NCBI GenBank assembly: GCA_024637225.1
Contig: JAGXFP010000016.1
Location: forward strand, 1-58,079
Direction: 5' to 3'
DNA length: 58,079 nt
Source of the DNA: Desulfobacterales bacterium
GTDB taxonomy: Bacteria; Desulfobacterota; Desulfobulbia; Desulfobulbales; JAGXFP01
Every line of letters begins with the position of its first letter. Within the stretch, counting starts at the first letter, position 1. This document shows positions 1 through 10,445 of this stretch, piece by piece. The translations under genes were made by a program, and so were the position numbers. Below the pieces are notes generated by a model. The model saw only the letters and a program-made list of their open reading frames with translations, was not told where the DNA came from and made no database searches.

Positions 1-237
1 GCCGCGAATTGCTCAGCCTGCGTAAGTGTCTAGGTTTGCATACTCTTTCCCGCGCCAACGGTTGCGCCCAGTCATACCAGTAAACAGCAATCGAGTATCT
101 AGCCTTTGCTCGTTTCAGCTCCCGGCTGATTGTTGAATGATAACGGTTAAACGACGAGCTATTTCACGGATGCTAAATGTACTGCGTAAATGGCTAATGA
201 CATATCTTTCCTTTTCGGTAAGAGGGCTGTAGGACAT
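1..237 (-). pseudogene. IS30-family transposase, 5' fragment with frameshift
   Basis: Reading the minus strand from an ATG at 237, behind an AGGAGG ribosome site, gives MSYSPLTEKERYVISHLRS followed by IREIARRL. The frame then breaks near 145-150, where one base appears to be missing. In the next frame the protein continues as YHSTISRELKRAKARYS and then VYWYDWAQPLARER before it runs off the window edge. This is the N-terminal helix-turn-helix region typical of IS30-family transposases. The DDE catalytic domain would lie outside the window. The frameshift makes an active enzyme unlikely unless the base is a sequencing error. Confidence 0.75.
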
Positions 238-343
238 GGCAGGATCCTCCTGGCTGTGAGTTGGTCGATCTTCTCAACATACCAGAAATCCTGTCATGTC
301 CTGCTTTTAGCTCAGGTGGTGCACTTTGAACTTGAATCTACCT
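1..343 (-). mobile_element. IS30-like element end (partial)
   Basis: The transposase fragment is followed outward by about 100 bp of non-coding sequence ending in a motif near 315-341 (GTGGTGCACTTTGAACTTG) that resembles the terminal inverted repeat of IS30-type elements. The other end lies beyond the window, so the boundary and any target duplication cannot be confirmed. Confidence 0.4.
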
Positions 344-393
344 TTGTCATTTTAAAAACAGCACCTCTTTATAACTATTTTAGTTAATCCTGA

Positions 394-918
394 TGCCAGC
401 AAGTCAAGTGCGAAAATTTGAGACGCGGTTTTCGGAATTTATCATTTGCAGGTCTTGAGAAAGGAGTTGTCGCTGCTAATAGTGAAGTGCTCCGAGAATG
501 GCTGAGCGAATCGCCCGGTTCTTGGATGGGCGCCCTGGAGGCGACAATTTTCACCGGCTGGATTTACGATTTCCTCAAGCCGCACGCGGTGGAGCTGAAG
601 GTTGCCCACCCGGAGATGCTCAAGGCGATTACCGCCGCCAAGAAGAAAAACGACCGGGCCGATGCCGAGAAACTGGCCGACCTGCTGCGGGTGAACCTGT
701 TACCGGAGTGCACCATGATGTCCACGGAGTTGTGGGAACTGCGCCGCATCCTGCGCTATCGGAATATGGTGGTCCGCACCGCCACGCAGATGAAGAACAA
801 GATGTCCGGCCTGCTGATGGAGGTAGGGGCCACCTACAACAAGAGGAGTTTGCACGGGCGCAGATATTTTAACAACCTCCTGGAAAGTGTTGAGGATGTT
901 CCGGATTCGGTCAAATAG
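394..918 (+). pseudogene. IS110-family transposase fragment
   Basis: The open frame (TTG at 418, open from 394) encodes a piece of an IS110-type DEDD transposase: MGALEATIFTGWIYDFL, then KAITAAKKKNDRADAEKLAD, then LRYRNMVVRTATQMKNK. The glutamate of GALEAT and the aspartates of NDRADAE belong to the RuvC-like catalytic set. The upstream strand with the first catalytic aspartate is missing or degraded, and the product stops at about 166 residues against 320-400 for the family, so the C-terminal Transposase_20 domain is absent. It is a remnant truncated at both ends. Confidence 0.8.
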
Positions 919-1175
919 TTGTCCCCTTATCTCACTCATCCCCAATCACCCTACGGGTCTGATCAGGTAGTGGGCTTTGCGCTATGTTACACGCTTACCC
1001 ACCCGCAGCGCCGAATCAGGTTTACTTGCGCAATGTGCCGTTCACTTCTTATCGCTTCCTTCAGACCATGCCGTTACCAGCAACGCCCTTGCGATACGGA
1101 TTGTCTTCCCCCTGATCGGGGTGACGCCAGTTTCTTGCAACAGGCCGTTTGCCAGCTACGCTGGGCAAACAAAAA
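919..1175. other. Non-coding stretch, possible group II intron debris
   Basis: No convincing gene is present. Read on the minus strand, the segment has a style seen in the 5' RNA domains of bacterial group II introns: a CAAGGGCGTTGCTGGTAAC block followed by a CTGAAGGAAGC block and a GTGGGTAAGCGTGTAACATAG block. No reverse transcriptase or domain V hairpin lies nearby, so this is only a resemblance from memory. Confidence 0.2.
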
Positions 1176-1202
1176 AAGACCGCTTTTGAATAAAGCGGTC
1201 TT
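1176..1202 (-). terminator. Rho-independent terminator after the lipoprotein gene
   Basis: A perfect 11-bp stem (AAGACCGCTTT against AAAGCGGTCTT) with a 5-nt loop is followed on the minus strand by a run of T. It lies about 40 bp past the stop of the ice-binding-like lipoprotein gene. Confidence 0.85.
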
Positions 1203-1243
1203 CCTTTTTCTTATGCTACATTTTTTTGTTTGGGACGTCTTAC

Positions 1244-2740
1244 TTACGGGGCAGTAATGGTATTAGAAATCAAGGTAACTTGATCGTCTACCGCAAACAA
1301 TCTGCCCGTTATGATGGCACCGGTAAGCGCATTTACCTCTGACTTGGCAAATACGTTTCCTGAGAAGATTATGCCAGCTTCAATACTCGTTTTGCCGCCT
1401 GTCCTGAAAAAGACGTTTTTAGCCAGGGCGCCATTATCGAGGCTGATTGCCCCAGCTGGAGCACCAACGGTAAGGGTGCCATCGATCGAAAAGATAAAGA
1501 CTGCGTCCGCATCGCCCTGGGCATCAAGATGCAGAGGAGCGGTGGTTAATAATACATTGGCCGCCGTCTTGAAGACGCCCTTGGTAAGGGTCAGATCACC
1601 CAACTGGGTTGGGCAAACCTGGGTAGCCATACCCGGATTCGGGTCAGCAGCAAGGAAGTCATATGCAATGCCCAAGTCGGTTCTGACCTGATTTAAAAAC
1701 GCAATAGTACTTGCATACGGTGAAGGTATTAAAGCCGGATCTATATCATCGTGCGCATATGACAACCCACCCGTGAGCTCATCAAGTTGTCCTGGTGCTG
1801 CACCTGCCGTAAATCCCGCATAATAAGTGCGGGCCTGGTCTAAAATGCCCAGATCCCCACCGGTTAGAGCACTGGCGGCTGATCCTGTAGTGGTGATTTT
1901 TTGGCTGGCCAGAACCACGAATCTGCCGGCTTCGCCAAGTACTGGTGCCTGGGGACCGGCCGCTACCGTTGCGGCAGTTGTAAAGCTCCAGGCATAGTCA
2001 CTTGCCAGAGGATTGCCGGCCAGGTCTTGAACCGCGGCAATCGTGGCGGTATAGGTGGTGTCGGCCTCAAGACCATTGGTCGGGGTGAAGGTCGCTTTCT
2101 GACCCGCATAGGCTAAAGTTCCCGCCACGGGAGGATTGACGCCAACTGCCAGGGTAAAGTTTGCGGCGATGATCGTGGCGGGGTCCATCGGCTCACTAAA
2201 TGTTGCGGCAATTTTTTTAGTGGTGACAACGCCGGTGGCGTTATTAAGAGGATCAGTGCTGAAAACCGTCGGGGCGGTGGTATCCACGACCGTACCGGTG
2301 GTAAAGGCCCACGCATGGTCTGCTGCCGGTGGGTTGCCGGCCAGATCCGTGACCCCGATAGTAATTGTGGCGGCATACAGGGTGTTGCCCGCAAGATTAG
2401 CGGCGGGGGTAAAGACAGCTGACCGGGCCGTGTCAACGTAAGTCACTGCCCCGTCTACGGCTCCACCACCAGGTCCTGTCACGGTAAAAGTAGCTTCGGT
2501 GATCGTAGTCGCGATCATGTCTTCACTGAAGGTCGCGGCAATCTTGCTGTTGATAAGCACACCGGTATCAGCGTCAGCAGGAACGGCAAGAGTCACCGTC
2601 GGCGCCGTGGTGTCGGGGGCCGACGTGGCGTCGGGGGACACAGGGGTGGCGACGTCATCTCCGCTGCTACACCCGGCCACAAGTACAGTTAGCAACAACG
2701 CAATTAAAAGGTAAGCGTGCTGCGTCTTGAATTTTTTCAT
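1244..2740 (-). CDS. Lipoprotein with two Ig-like (Big_5) domains and a DUF3494 ice-binding-like domain
   Basis: This predicted surface lipoprotein has 498 residues. A signal peptide ends in the lipobox VAGC (Cys24), followed by a Ser/Asp/Thr/Pro-rich linker. Two similar SbsA/Big_5-type Ig-like repeats follow, at about residues 43-149 and 152-255. Each opens with TTAPTV or a related strand, contains KIAATFSE, and ends in a W-F-TT strand. From about 264 to the end it matches the DUF3494 pattern (VLGEAGRFVVLASQKITTTG, TGGDLGI, FKTAANVLL, AIITGRLFA), the beta-solenoid fold of bacterial ice-binding proteins and adhesins. The ATG follows an AAGGAGAC-type ribosome site and a terminator closes the unit, so it is monocistronic. 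Ice binding is inferred from the fold only; an adhesive role is equally possible. Confidence 0.8.
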   Translation of the reverse strand: MKKFKTQHAYLLIALLLTVLVAGCSSGDDVATPVSPDATSAPDTTAPTVTLAVPADADTGVLINSKIAATFSEDMIATTITEATFTVTGPGGGAVDGAVTYVDTARSAVFTPAANLAGNTLYAATITIGVTDLAGNPPAADHAWAFTTGTVVDTTAPTVFSTDPLNNATGVVTTKKIAATFSEPMDPATIIAANFTLAVGVNPPVAGTLAYAGQKATFTPTNGLEADTTYTATIAAVQDLAGNPLASDYAWSFTTAATVAAGPQAPVLGEAGRFVVLASQKITTTGSAASALTGGDLGILDQARTYYAGFTAGAAPGQLDELTGGLSYAHDDIDPALIPSPYASTIAFLNQVRTDLGIAYDFLAADPNPGMATQVCPTQLGDLTLTKGVFKTAANVLLTTAPLHLDAQGDADAVFIFSIDGTLTVGAPAGAISLDNGALAKNVFFRTGGKTSIEAGIIFSGNVFAKSEVNALTGAIITGRLFAVDDQVTLISNTITAP

Positions 2741-2968
2741 AAGTCTCCTTTTTGTTTTTATGAGTTTCTATCAAAAAGCTGTTAACCAGCCTTTTTTACG
2801 ATCTGTCCGCAAGCTTGATTCCACTTTCACCAAATAGAGTGCCTTTAGGCGGGATAATCAGATTCTTGTATATTCACTTAAGCAAATAGCACTCCAACTG
2901 ATCACCTGAGAGCTAAATATTTCGAATATTCACCCAATAACGGCAGGTTATGCCATGAAAAAAAATGC

Positions 2969-3346
2969 GTGCCCAAACACCATAAATCCATTTGCCCACG
3001 CGATATTTGGTGGAACCGCAACATGTTGAGGGCTGGCCCGAGAGAAAGCATGGTTTTTAGTGGAATGAAACAAGAACCGGCTAGGTATTGTCCGGCAGGG
3101 TTTCGAGAAGGGGCGGCAGCGAGATGGATCGCCGATAATGCCGAAGAGCGAGTGGCTGCCGAGGCCCGGTCCCGTGTTATCGAAATTGTCGAAACCGAAC
3201 TGCTAAGCCTGCATGAAGGCAATATTGCCAGGTACCGCCTGCAGCCGGCGAAGTTTGCCGCCTGGAAGAAAATTGGCGCTGAGACAAATGCCCAAACCGC
3301 TGGTAGTCTAAGGGTCAAATCGTCTCTGGATCGGGCTGACCTGTGA
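2969..3346 (+). other. Unrecognised small ORF in a gene-poor stretch
   Basis: The stretch 2741-3447 contains no confident gene. One plus-strand frame here encodes up to 125 residues. Its second half (RVIEIVETELLSLHEGNIAR, then YRLQPAKFAAWKK) looks like real protein: charged, helical and without low complexity. The first part looks like non-coding translation, so this may be the tail of a broken gene; a later ATG at about 3065 is possible. I do not recognise the family. It sits among transposase, antitoxin and duplicated-gene remnants, which favours decay. Confidence 0.3.
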
Positions 3347-3447
3347 GTGTTTTGTCAAACTGAGGAAGTGGAATTTGCCATCATCGCGTCAGGCCGTATA
3401 CGTTCTCGCCTTCCGCACAAGTCACTGATATGCCGTACTTTTCTTTT

Positions 3448-3577
3448 TTAGACGAGTGCTTGCAGCCCCTTTCTGTCAATGATGTCCAAGGAAGCACCCG
3501 TGGGCTTTTTATTCCCTCGTTCCCATTTCTGGACAGTTGATGGGCTGATATTAAATATAGAGGCCAATGCAGAAGTC
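3448..3577 (-). pseudogene. XRE/HigA-type antitoxin remnant
   Basis: The minus strand encodes the last 40 or so residues of a helix-turn-helix antitoxin: ALASIFNISPSTVQKWERG, then NKKPTGASL, then DRKGLQALV and stop. This is the recognition helix and C-terminus of HigA/NadS-type regulators. A stop codon lies directly upstream in frame, and a few residues seem missing after GASL. No toxin partner is visible. It is a dead fragment. Confidence 0.65.
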
Positions 3578-3624
3578 TGTTCTCAAAATAGCGAGAGCCA
3601 TCACGCCCGCGAGTCAGACTGAAC

Positions 3625-4306
3625 TCAATGAGACTTTATCCCGAAGCGGCCCCAGACCTCGCGGTAATTTTCCTTGAGGCTTTCCTCAAGCTTCAAGCGA
3701 TATTCCTCGATCCCGGCCGCCTTCAGGCCGGCGGGGACGGTCAGCGGCTCGCCGACCTTTACGGCTATCCGGGCGAACGGCTTGGGCAGGACGGTCCGGT
3801 CCCAGCTCCGAAAGGCGATATAGCGGTCCGCCCCCCAGCCGAGGGGGACGATCGGCGCTCCGGTCTTGCTGGCCAGCAGGACCGCTCCGGCCTGGGCAGT
3901 AAGGGGCGGGCCCTGGGAGCCGTCGGCCACGATAACCGCGGTCCTGCCCCTTTCCCGGACCGCCGCGATCAGTTTTTTCAGGGCGGCAATGCCCCCCCCG
4001 ATTGCTGGAGCCGCGGACCGTTTCGAAACCGGAACTCTCCAGCAAACGGGCGATATACTCGCCGTCCTCGCTGGCGCTGACCATCGCGGTCAGGGGCCGG
4101 TCCCGGCCGAGTTCCCGGATATAGAAGATCCCGTAGTGCCAGAAAGCGGCGATATAGGGCTGCTTGCGGCGGTCCAGATCCTCCATGATCTCGATCCCGC
4201 TTATCTCGACCCGGCAGCTCGAAAAAAGCAGCTTGGCGATGATCTTGTAGACGACGGGCACCAGGGCCAGCAGGATCCGCCGACCGCTTTTCTTTCTTAC
4301 AGGCAT
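3625..4306 (-). pseudogene. Frameshifted duplicate of the DUF374 acyltransferase gene
   Basis: From the ATG at 4306 the minus strand encodes [19 protein letters not shown] and continues almost identically to the intact gene at 6509-7189. At about codon 103 an extra C in a C-run (3991-3999) shifts the frame. The remainder is readable in another frame and ends in WGRFGIKSH. The intact paralogue has one base fewer at this point. This copy has also lost its natural upstream partner, since only 73 bp of uvrB precede it. It is most likely non-functional. Confidence 0.85.
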
Positions 4307-4369
4307 CTGAGCTCCTTCTCCTTCAGGGCCTTGACCAGATCGCGGAGCCGGGCCGCCTCTTCGAAGTTC
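4297..4369 (-). pseudogene. uvrB: uvrB 3'-end fragment
   Basis: The last 23 codons of uvrB ([20 protein letters not shown], then RCL and stop) are repeated here as part of the duplicated segment. They overlap the start of the decayed acyltransferase copy just as the real uvrB overlaps the intact gene. Upstream of the fragment the sequence is unrelated to uvrB, so this is the recombination breakpoint. Confidence 0.85.
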
Positions 4370-4594
4370 TTTAAGGAGCCGGGGGACGTAGTTATCTATT
4401 TTTCTATTGCTCTCAAGATCCAAATTTGTTTTAGGAAAAAAATAATCTTTGTCAGGTTAACAATCTCTTCCGGTCCTTGCTAATAAAAATAAAGATAGGC
4501 GAAAAAAGAGAGGAACAATGACCAGTGGCGGGGTCTGGCGGGGTCAAGCTTGACATTTTGACATTCTTTTTCTCTCTTTTCCCAGCTCTGGCGA

Positions 4595-5605
4595 TTAGAC
4601 TTTTTCGGCCAGCAGGTTCGTAATCAACCTGATTAGCATCTCTTTCTGGTTCGGGTCGCTTTCCGCGATGAGCAAAGCGAGGGCCACCAAAGCATTGTCA
4701 TTGATGCCGGATTGTTCAAGCAGTTGGTTTTTCTGCAGAAAAATCAGGAAGAGAAAAGAGCCGATCCTCTTATTGCCGTCGCTGAACGGATGGTCCTTGA
4801 TGACAAAGTACAGGAGGTGGGCCGCCTTTTCCTCGACGCTGGGATAGAGGTCCTGTCCGCCGAATGTCTGATCGAGGTTGCCGAGGATACCCTGCAACGA
4901 GTGGCTTCTTTCCTGACCGAAGAGAGCGGTGGCCTCGCCCCGTTCGGCCAGATCGGACTTCAGGGCGGTGATGGCGTTTTTGAACTGCTGGTAATCGAGG
5001 GCTTTACCGGCCGCCGTAGGACGCCCCGGCGGCAATCCTAGCCGGTCTTCATCGTATTGCAGGAGGAGCGACCAGGAACGGGCATAGCGGCCGACCACAT
5101 CCAATACCGCCCTGCCCTCGTCGGTCAGCGATTCATGGTGCCGCAGGGTGCGGGTGAGGAGTACAAGGGTTTGTTCCATTTCGGAGAGCCCCTTTTCCGC
5201 CAGGCGTCTCTCGTTGGTGGTATACCCATTAATCAGGTGGTCTTTCAGGACCGAAGTCGCCCAGATGCGAAATTGGGTGCCTCGTTGCGACTTGACCCGG
5301 TAGCCGACGGAAATAATGACATCGAGATTGTAGAAGGCGACCGGTTTGTCTGAATTTGCAATATGCATTTTTTGCATATTGCTTTCTTCGGCCAATTCGC
5401 CTTCCTTGAAAACATTCCGGAGATGACGGGATATAACGGACTGATCTCTTTGGAAAAGCTCAACCATCTGGGTCTGGTTCAACCAGACGGTTTCATCCGC
5501 CAGATGCACGTCTAGTCCGGCCCGGCCGTCATCGGACTTATAGATAATAACCTCACCCTGGGCGGGATGGCCGTGCCTGTCCATGCTCAACTCTTCATCC
5601 TTCAT
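4595..5605 (-). CDS. RhuM-family protein with C-terminal Fic/DOC domain
   Basis: The product has 336 residues. The N-terminal part (about 15-160) matches the virulence RhuM family: EVIIYKSDDG, ETVWLNQTQMVELF, VISRHLRNVF, FYNLDVIISVGYRV, then RGTQFRIWAT. The C-terminal part (about 200-330) is a Fic/DOC domain with the core HPFSDGNKRIGS at 272-283. The DGNKR form resembles Doc-type proteins, which act as nucleotidyl- or phosphotransferases on protein targets. The ATG at 5605 follows the stop of an hsdM tail by one base, with GGAAG as ribosome site; an ATG at 5584 is an alternative. RhuM genes often sit inside type I restriction loci, which fits. The rest of that locus is gone, so its present role is unclear. 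Confidence 0.85.
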   Translation of the reverse strand: MKDEELSMDRHGHPAQGEVIIYKSDDGRAGLDVHLADETVWLNQTQMVELFQRDQSVISRHLRNVFKEGELAEESNMQKMHIANSDKPVAFYNLDVIISVGYRVKSQRGTQFRIWATSVLKDHLINGYTTNERRLAEKGLSEMEQTLVLLTRTLRHHESLTDEGRAVLDVVGRYARSWSLLLQYDEDRLGLPPGRPTAAGKALDYQQFKNAITALKSDLAERGEATALFGQERSHSLQGILGNLDQTFGGQDLYPSVEEKAAHLLYFVIKDHPFSDGNKRIGSFLFLIFLQKNQLLEQSGINDNALVALALLIAESDPNQKEMLIRLITNLLAEKV

Positions 5606-5606
5606 T

Positions 5607-5813
5607 TTATCTTCCCATACAACCCATGAGTTCCTTCTTCAAGGCCTCGCGGGTCACCGTCACCTCCGCCTGCTGTCTGGCATACTTTGCCAGCAACTTG
5701 TCGGGGTCGTGAATGACCTGCTCGGCGACATGGGGGTTCTTGATTTCCAGGTTGTAGTTGCGACCCTTGATCTCTTCAATTGATACCTTCCAAGCCTGCT
5801 CGGTTAAGATCCT
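5607..5813 (-). pseudogene. hsdM: Type I restriction methyltransferase (HsdM) C-terminal fragment
   Basis: The minus strand encodes AWKVSIEEIKGRNYNLEIKN, then PHVAEQVIHDPDKLLAKYAR and a short coiled tail ending in a stop at 5607. The RNYNLDIKNPH block is characteristic of the C-terminus of type I N6-adenine methyltransferase subunits. A stop lies just upstream in frame at about 5814, and no N-terminal MTase domain, hsdS or hsdR is present. The fragment abuts the RhuM-Fic start, so both probably came from one type I R-M operon. Confidence 0.75.
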
Positions 5814-5892
5814 TTAAAATACAAGAAGGGTCAAGGTCCACTCTTTGCGGTAAAACAAGGTGCCGGTCTTTGTTTAATACTCGTAACGAGTG

Positions 5893-5915
5893 GTTGTACG
5901 GAATTTCCGGACAAC
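5893..5915. repeat. 23-bp near-perfect inverted repeat
   Basis: GTTGTACGGAA and TTCCGGACAAC form an almost perfect palindrome about one central T, in the gap between the hsdM fragment and the DUF6933 gene. No T-run follows on either strand, so it is not an obvious terminator. It could be a protein-binding or recombination site. Confidence 0.5.
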
Positions 5916-5976
5916 CATGACCATTGCTTTTGCTGTCCGATACTCAACTATCAGCAACATAGCATTAAATGCAGGA

Positions 5977-6507
5977 TTATGCCGGGGTTCCAAGCAGCGC
6001 ATGCAAAGCTTCAATGGTATAACGATATTCCAGCGTTCCCATGGGCATCCTGTTGAGTTGCTTGATAATGCCAGGCAGCGAGACGCTGTGGACACCGCCA
6101 TTCGCCTGGATAAGATACTTATAATGAAAGGCCAGTTCGTTCATCGAACCGAGTATTTTTTTCGAATTGGTCTTGGCATAACCAACCTCCTGATACTCGG
6201 CTATAATCTTGGTGATTTCCGAATCAGCAATACCTTCCTCGCTGAGCACACAGGCCAGAAACCCAGTAAACAAACCGGATAAATTCCTGATCTGCGCCCT
6301 GGGAACGTCGGGGACGATAAAGTTGAATAAGGTTTTGTCATTGACGAATAAGACGCATTTTCTTCCGTCGATATGGATGAGGTTCGCGTGCCAACCACCG
6401 AGGCGGGAAGCGGTTGCCTCTTCCAGGACCAGATCCGCCTCCTTGATCCCCATTTCCTTCTGGAGTTTTTTAGTGCATCTGATTATCTGCATAGGTGCAA
6501 CACTCAT
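5977..6507 (-). CDS. DUF6933-like protein
   Basis: The predicted cytosolic protein has 176 residues. It begins MSVAPMQIIRCTKKLQKEMG and contains LGGWHANLIHIDGRKCVLFV followed by NDKTLFNFIVPDV. This block (WHANL, then R-K-C-V-L-F-N-D-T) is the hallmark of the DUF6933 family, whose function is unknown. Members are common in accessory DNA. The gene ends 160 bp before the hsdM fragment and starts at the edge of the long direct repeat, so it belongs to the inserted island. Confidence 0.65.
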   Translation of the reverse strand: MSVAPMQIIRCTKKLQKEMGIKEADLVLEEATASRLGGWHANLIHIDGRKCVLFVNDKTLFNFIVPDVPRAQIRNLSGLFTGFLACVLSEEGIADSEITKIIAEYQEVGYAKTNSKKILGSMNELAFHYKYLIQANGGVHSVSLPGIIKQLNRMPMGTLEYRYTIEALHALLGTPA

Positions 6508-6508
6508 C

Positions 6509-7179
6509 TCAATGTGAATTTATCCCGAAGCGGCCCCAGACCTCGCGGTAGTTTTGAAGGAGTTTTTCCTCCAGCTTCAAGCGATATTCCTCGATCCCGG
6601 CCGCCTTCAGGCCGGCGGGGACGGTCAGCGGCTCGCCGACCTTTACGGCTATCCGGGCGAACGGCTTGGGCAGTACGGTCCGGTCCCAGCTCCGGAAGGC
6701 GATATAGCGGTCCGCTCCCCAGCCGAGAGGGACGATCGGCGCTCCGGTCTTGCTGGCCAGCAGGACCGCTCCGGCCTGGGCCGTCAGGGGCGGTCCTTGG
6801 GAGCCGTCGGCCACGATAACCGCGGTCCTGCCCCTTTCCCGGACCGCCGCGATCAGTTTCTTCAGGGCGGCAATGCCGCCCCGGTTGCTGGAGCCGCGGA
6901 CCGTCTCGAAACCGGAACTCTCCAGCAATCTGGCGATATACTCGCCGTCCTCGCTGGCGCTGACCATCGCGGTCAGGGGCCGGTCCCTGCCGAGTTCCCG
7001 AATATAGAAGATCCCGTAGTGCCAGAAAGCGGCGATATAGGGCTGCTTGCGGCGCTCCAGATCTTCCATGATCTCGATCCCGCTTATCTCGACCCGGCAG
7101 CTCGAAAAAAGGAGTTTCGCGATGATCTTGTAGACGACGGGCACCAGGGCCAGCAGGATCCGCCGACCGCTTTTCTTTC

Positions 7180-7189
<10 letters not shown>
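6509..7189 (-). CDS. DUF374-type lysophospholipid acyltransferase family protein
   Basis: This 226-residue protein belongs to the DUF374/PlsC-like acyltransferases, which transfer acyl chains to lipid substrates at the inner membrane. Visible features are a hydrophobic N-terminus ([17 protein letters not shown], about 10-27), the motif [12 protein letters not shown] at about 55-66 in place of the classical HX4D box, [13 protein letters not shown], and the conserved DGSQGPP (about 128-134) that marks DUF374. Its ATG lies 7 bp upstream of the uvrB stop, so the two genes overlap and are co-transcribed. The exact lipid substrate cannot be told. A frameshifted paralogue lies 2.9 kb downstream. Confidence 0.85.
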
Positions 7190-9171
<1,982 letters not shown>

Positions 9172-9211
9172 TGTTCATTCGATGATAAGCTCGTAAAAAC
9201 TGATTTGCCAC

Positions 9212-9298
9212 GTCATTGCGAGGAGCGAAGCGACGAAGCAATCCAGTATTCTCAACTAGTTACCTGTTACTGGATTGCTTCGCTACGCTCGCAATGAC
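9212..9298. repeat. REP-like palindromic element
   Basis: Left arm 9212-9246 begins GTCATTGCGAGGAGCGAAGC and the right arm 9270-9298 is its near complement (ATTGCTTCGCTACGCTCGCA). The loop contains AACTAGTTA. A relative with the same arms and the same loop core lies at 24282-24369. It is followed by two units of the TTTTTGCGA repeat family (9308-9327 and 9338-9358). Confidence 0.85.
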
Positions 9299-9354
9299 TG
9301 AATTTATGACTTTTTGCGAACGCATTAACCTTCGGCGACTTTTTGCGACGCCCA

Positions 9355-10359
9355 TCAAGTTTGATTGAAATGATCATAACCGCGGTAGGAGATATCAAGA
9401 CGCCCCTCGCCGTCCAGCAGGGTTACCCCCTCCCCTTCGATAATCCGGCCGATCACTGTAATATCGCGGCCGAGTTGGTCCCGGACCAGCGCGCTTAATT
9501 TCTCCCGGTGCCCGCCGGGAACCGTAAAGAGCAGGCGATAATCCTCGCCGCCGCTGATCGCCCAGGCTACGGGATCGCACGCCAAGGCCTCCGCCGTGTC
9601 CCGCAGGGCTCCTGAGATCGGCAGCGACTCCTTGTCGATCTCCGCCGCCACCCCGCTTTCGTTGCAGAGATGGGCAAGATCCGTGGCCAGGCCGTCGGAA
9701 ATATCCATCATCGCGCTGACCAGGCCGCTCTCGGCCAGAACCATGCCCAGGGCAACTTCCGGGGTCGGATCGAGATGGGCCGCGATCAGTTGCTGTCGCG
9801 CGCCATTTCCTTCCCCGGCCTGACCCCGGCGGCAGAACTCCAGGCCAGCCGCCGCCTCGCCCAGGGAACCGCTGACCATGACCAGATCGCCGGGCCGGGC
9901 CGTGGAGCGCAGCAGGAGATGCCCCGCGGCAGCCTCACCCAGAATGGTCACCGATATCGCAATCGCGCCGGCGCTCTTCACCGTGTCGCCGCCGATCAGC
10001 AGGGTATCGTAATCGGCCAGCATCGCTTGGAATCCGCTCATAAACGAGGCGAACCAGCTTTCGGTGAAATCGCCCGGCAGGGCCAGAGAAAGCAGAGCGT
10101 AACGGGGCCGGCCGCCCATGGCCGCCACATCGCTTAAATTTACCGCGGCGGCTTTGCGGCCCAGAAGTTCCGGGTTGTGCCAGGCGGGATCAAAGTGAAT
10201 CCCTTCGATCAGGGTGTCGGTGGTAATCAGTTCCGCCAGGCCATTGCCCCGGTCGATCACCGCGCAGTCGTCGCCGATTCCGACCAGCAGTTCGCCTGAT
10301 CCCGAGGCGCTTTGCCGTCTAATCCTGGCAATTATCTCATTTTCGGACAGAGTAACCAT
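9355..10359 (-). CDS. thiL: Thiamine-monophosphate kinase
   Basis: ThiL phosphorylates thiamine monophosphate to thiamine pyrophosphate, the last step of cofactor synthesis. Typical motifs are ELLVGIGDDCAVID near the N-terminus (metal and ATP binding), TTDTLIEGIHF, AAVNLSDVAAMGGRP, GGDTVKS, DISDGLATDL and ISGGEDYRLLF. The start is taken as the ATG at 10359 (MVTLSENEII, 334 residues). The frame also offers an upstream TTG at 10374, and neither has a strong ribosome site. The gene stands alone between two repeat-filled gaps. Confidence 0.95.
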   Translation of the reverse strand: MVTLSENEIIARIRRQSASGSGELLVGIGDDCAVIDRGNGLAELITTDTLIEGIHFDPAWHNPELLGRKAAAVNLSDVAAMGGRPRYALLSLALPGDFTESWFASFMSGFQAMLADYDTLLIGGDTVKSAGAIAISVTILGEAAAGHLLLRSTARPGDLVMVSGSLGEAAAGLEFCRRGQAGEGNGARQQLIAAHLDPTPEVALGMVLAESGLVSAMMDISDGLATDLAHLCNESGVAAEIDKESLPISGALRDTAEALACDPVAWAISGGEDYRLLFTVPGGHREKLSALVRDQLGRDITVIGRIIEGEGVTLLDGEGRLDISYRGYDHFNQT

Positions 10360-10445
10360 ATTCCCGGATCTCAATTTTCTGCTTTGTCTTATGGTATTGA
10401 TTGGCTGTCATAAAATGATTCAGAGTCACAGTGGCATTCCATGGT

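Larger units (their letters stand above)
3624..4369. repeat. Direct repeat, copy 1 (decayed) of the acyltransferase/uvrB-end segment
   Basis: This 746-bp segment is a near copy, same orientation, of 6508-7252. It includes the last codons of uvrB and the whole downstream acyltransferase gene. Similarity begins at CTCAATG on the left and ends inside the uvrB coding region at GAAGTTC. The copies differ by scattered substitutions, a divergent patch near 3665-3690 and one extra C near 3991-3999. Confidence 0.9.
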
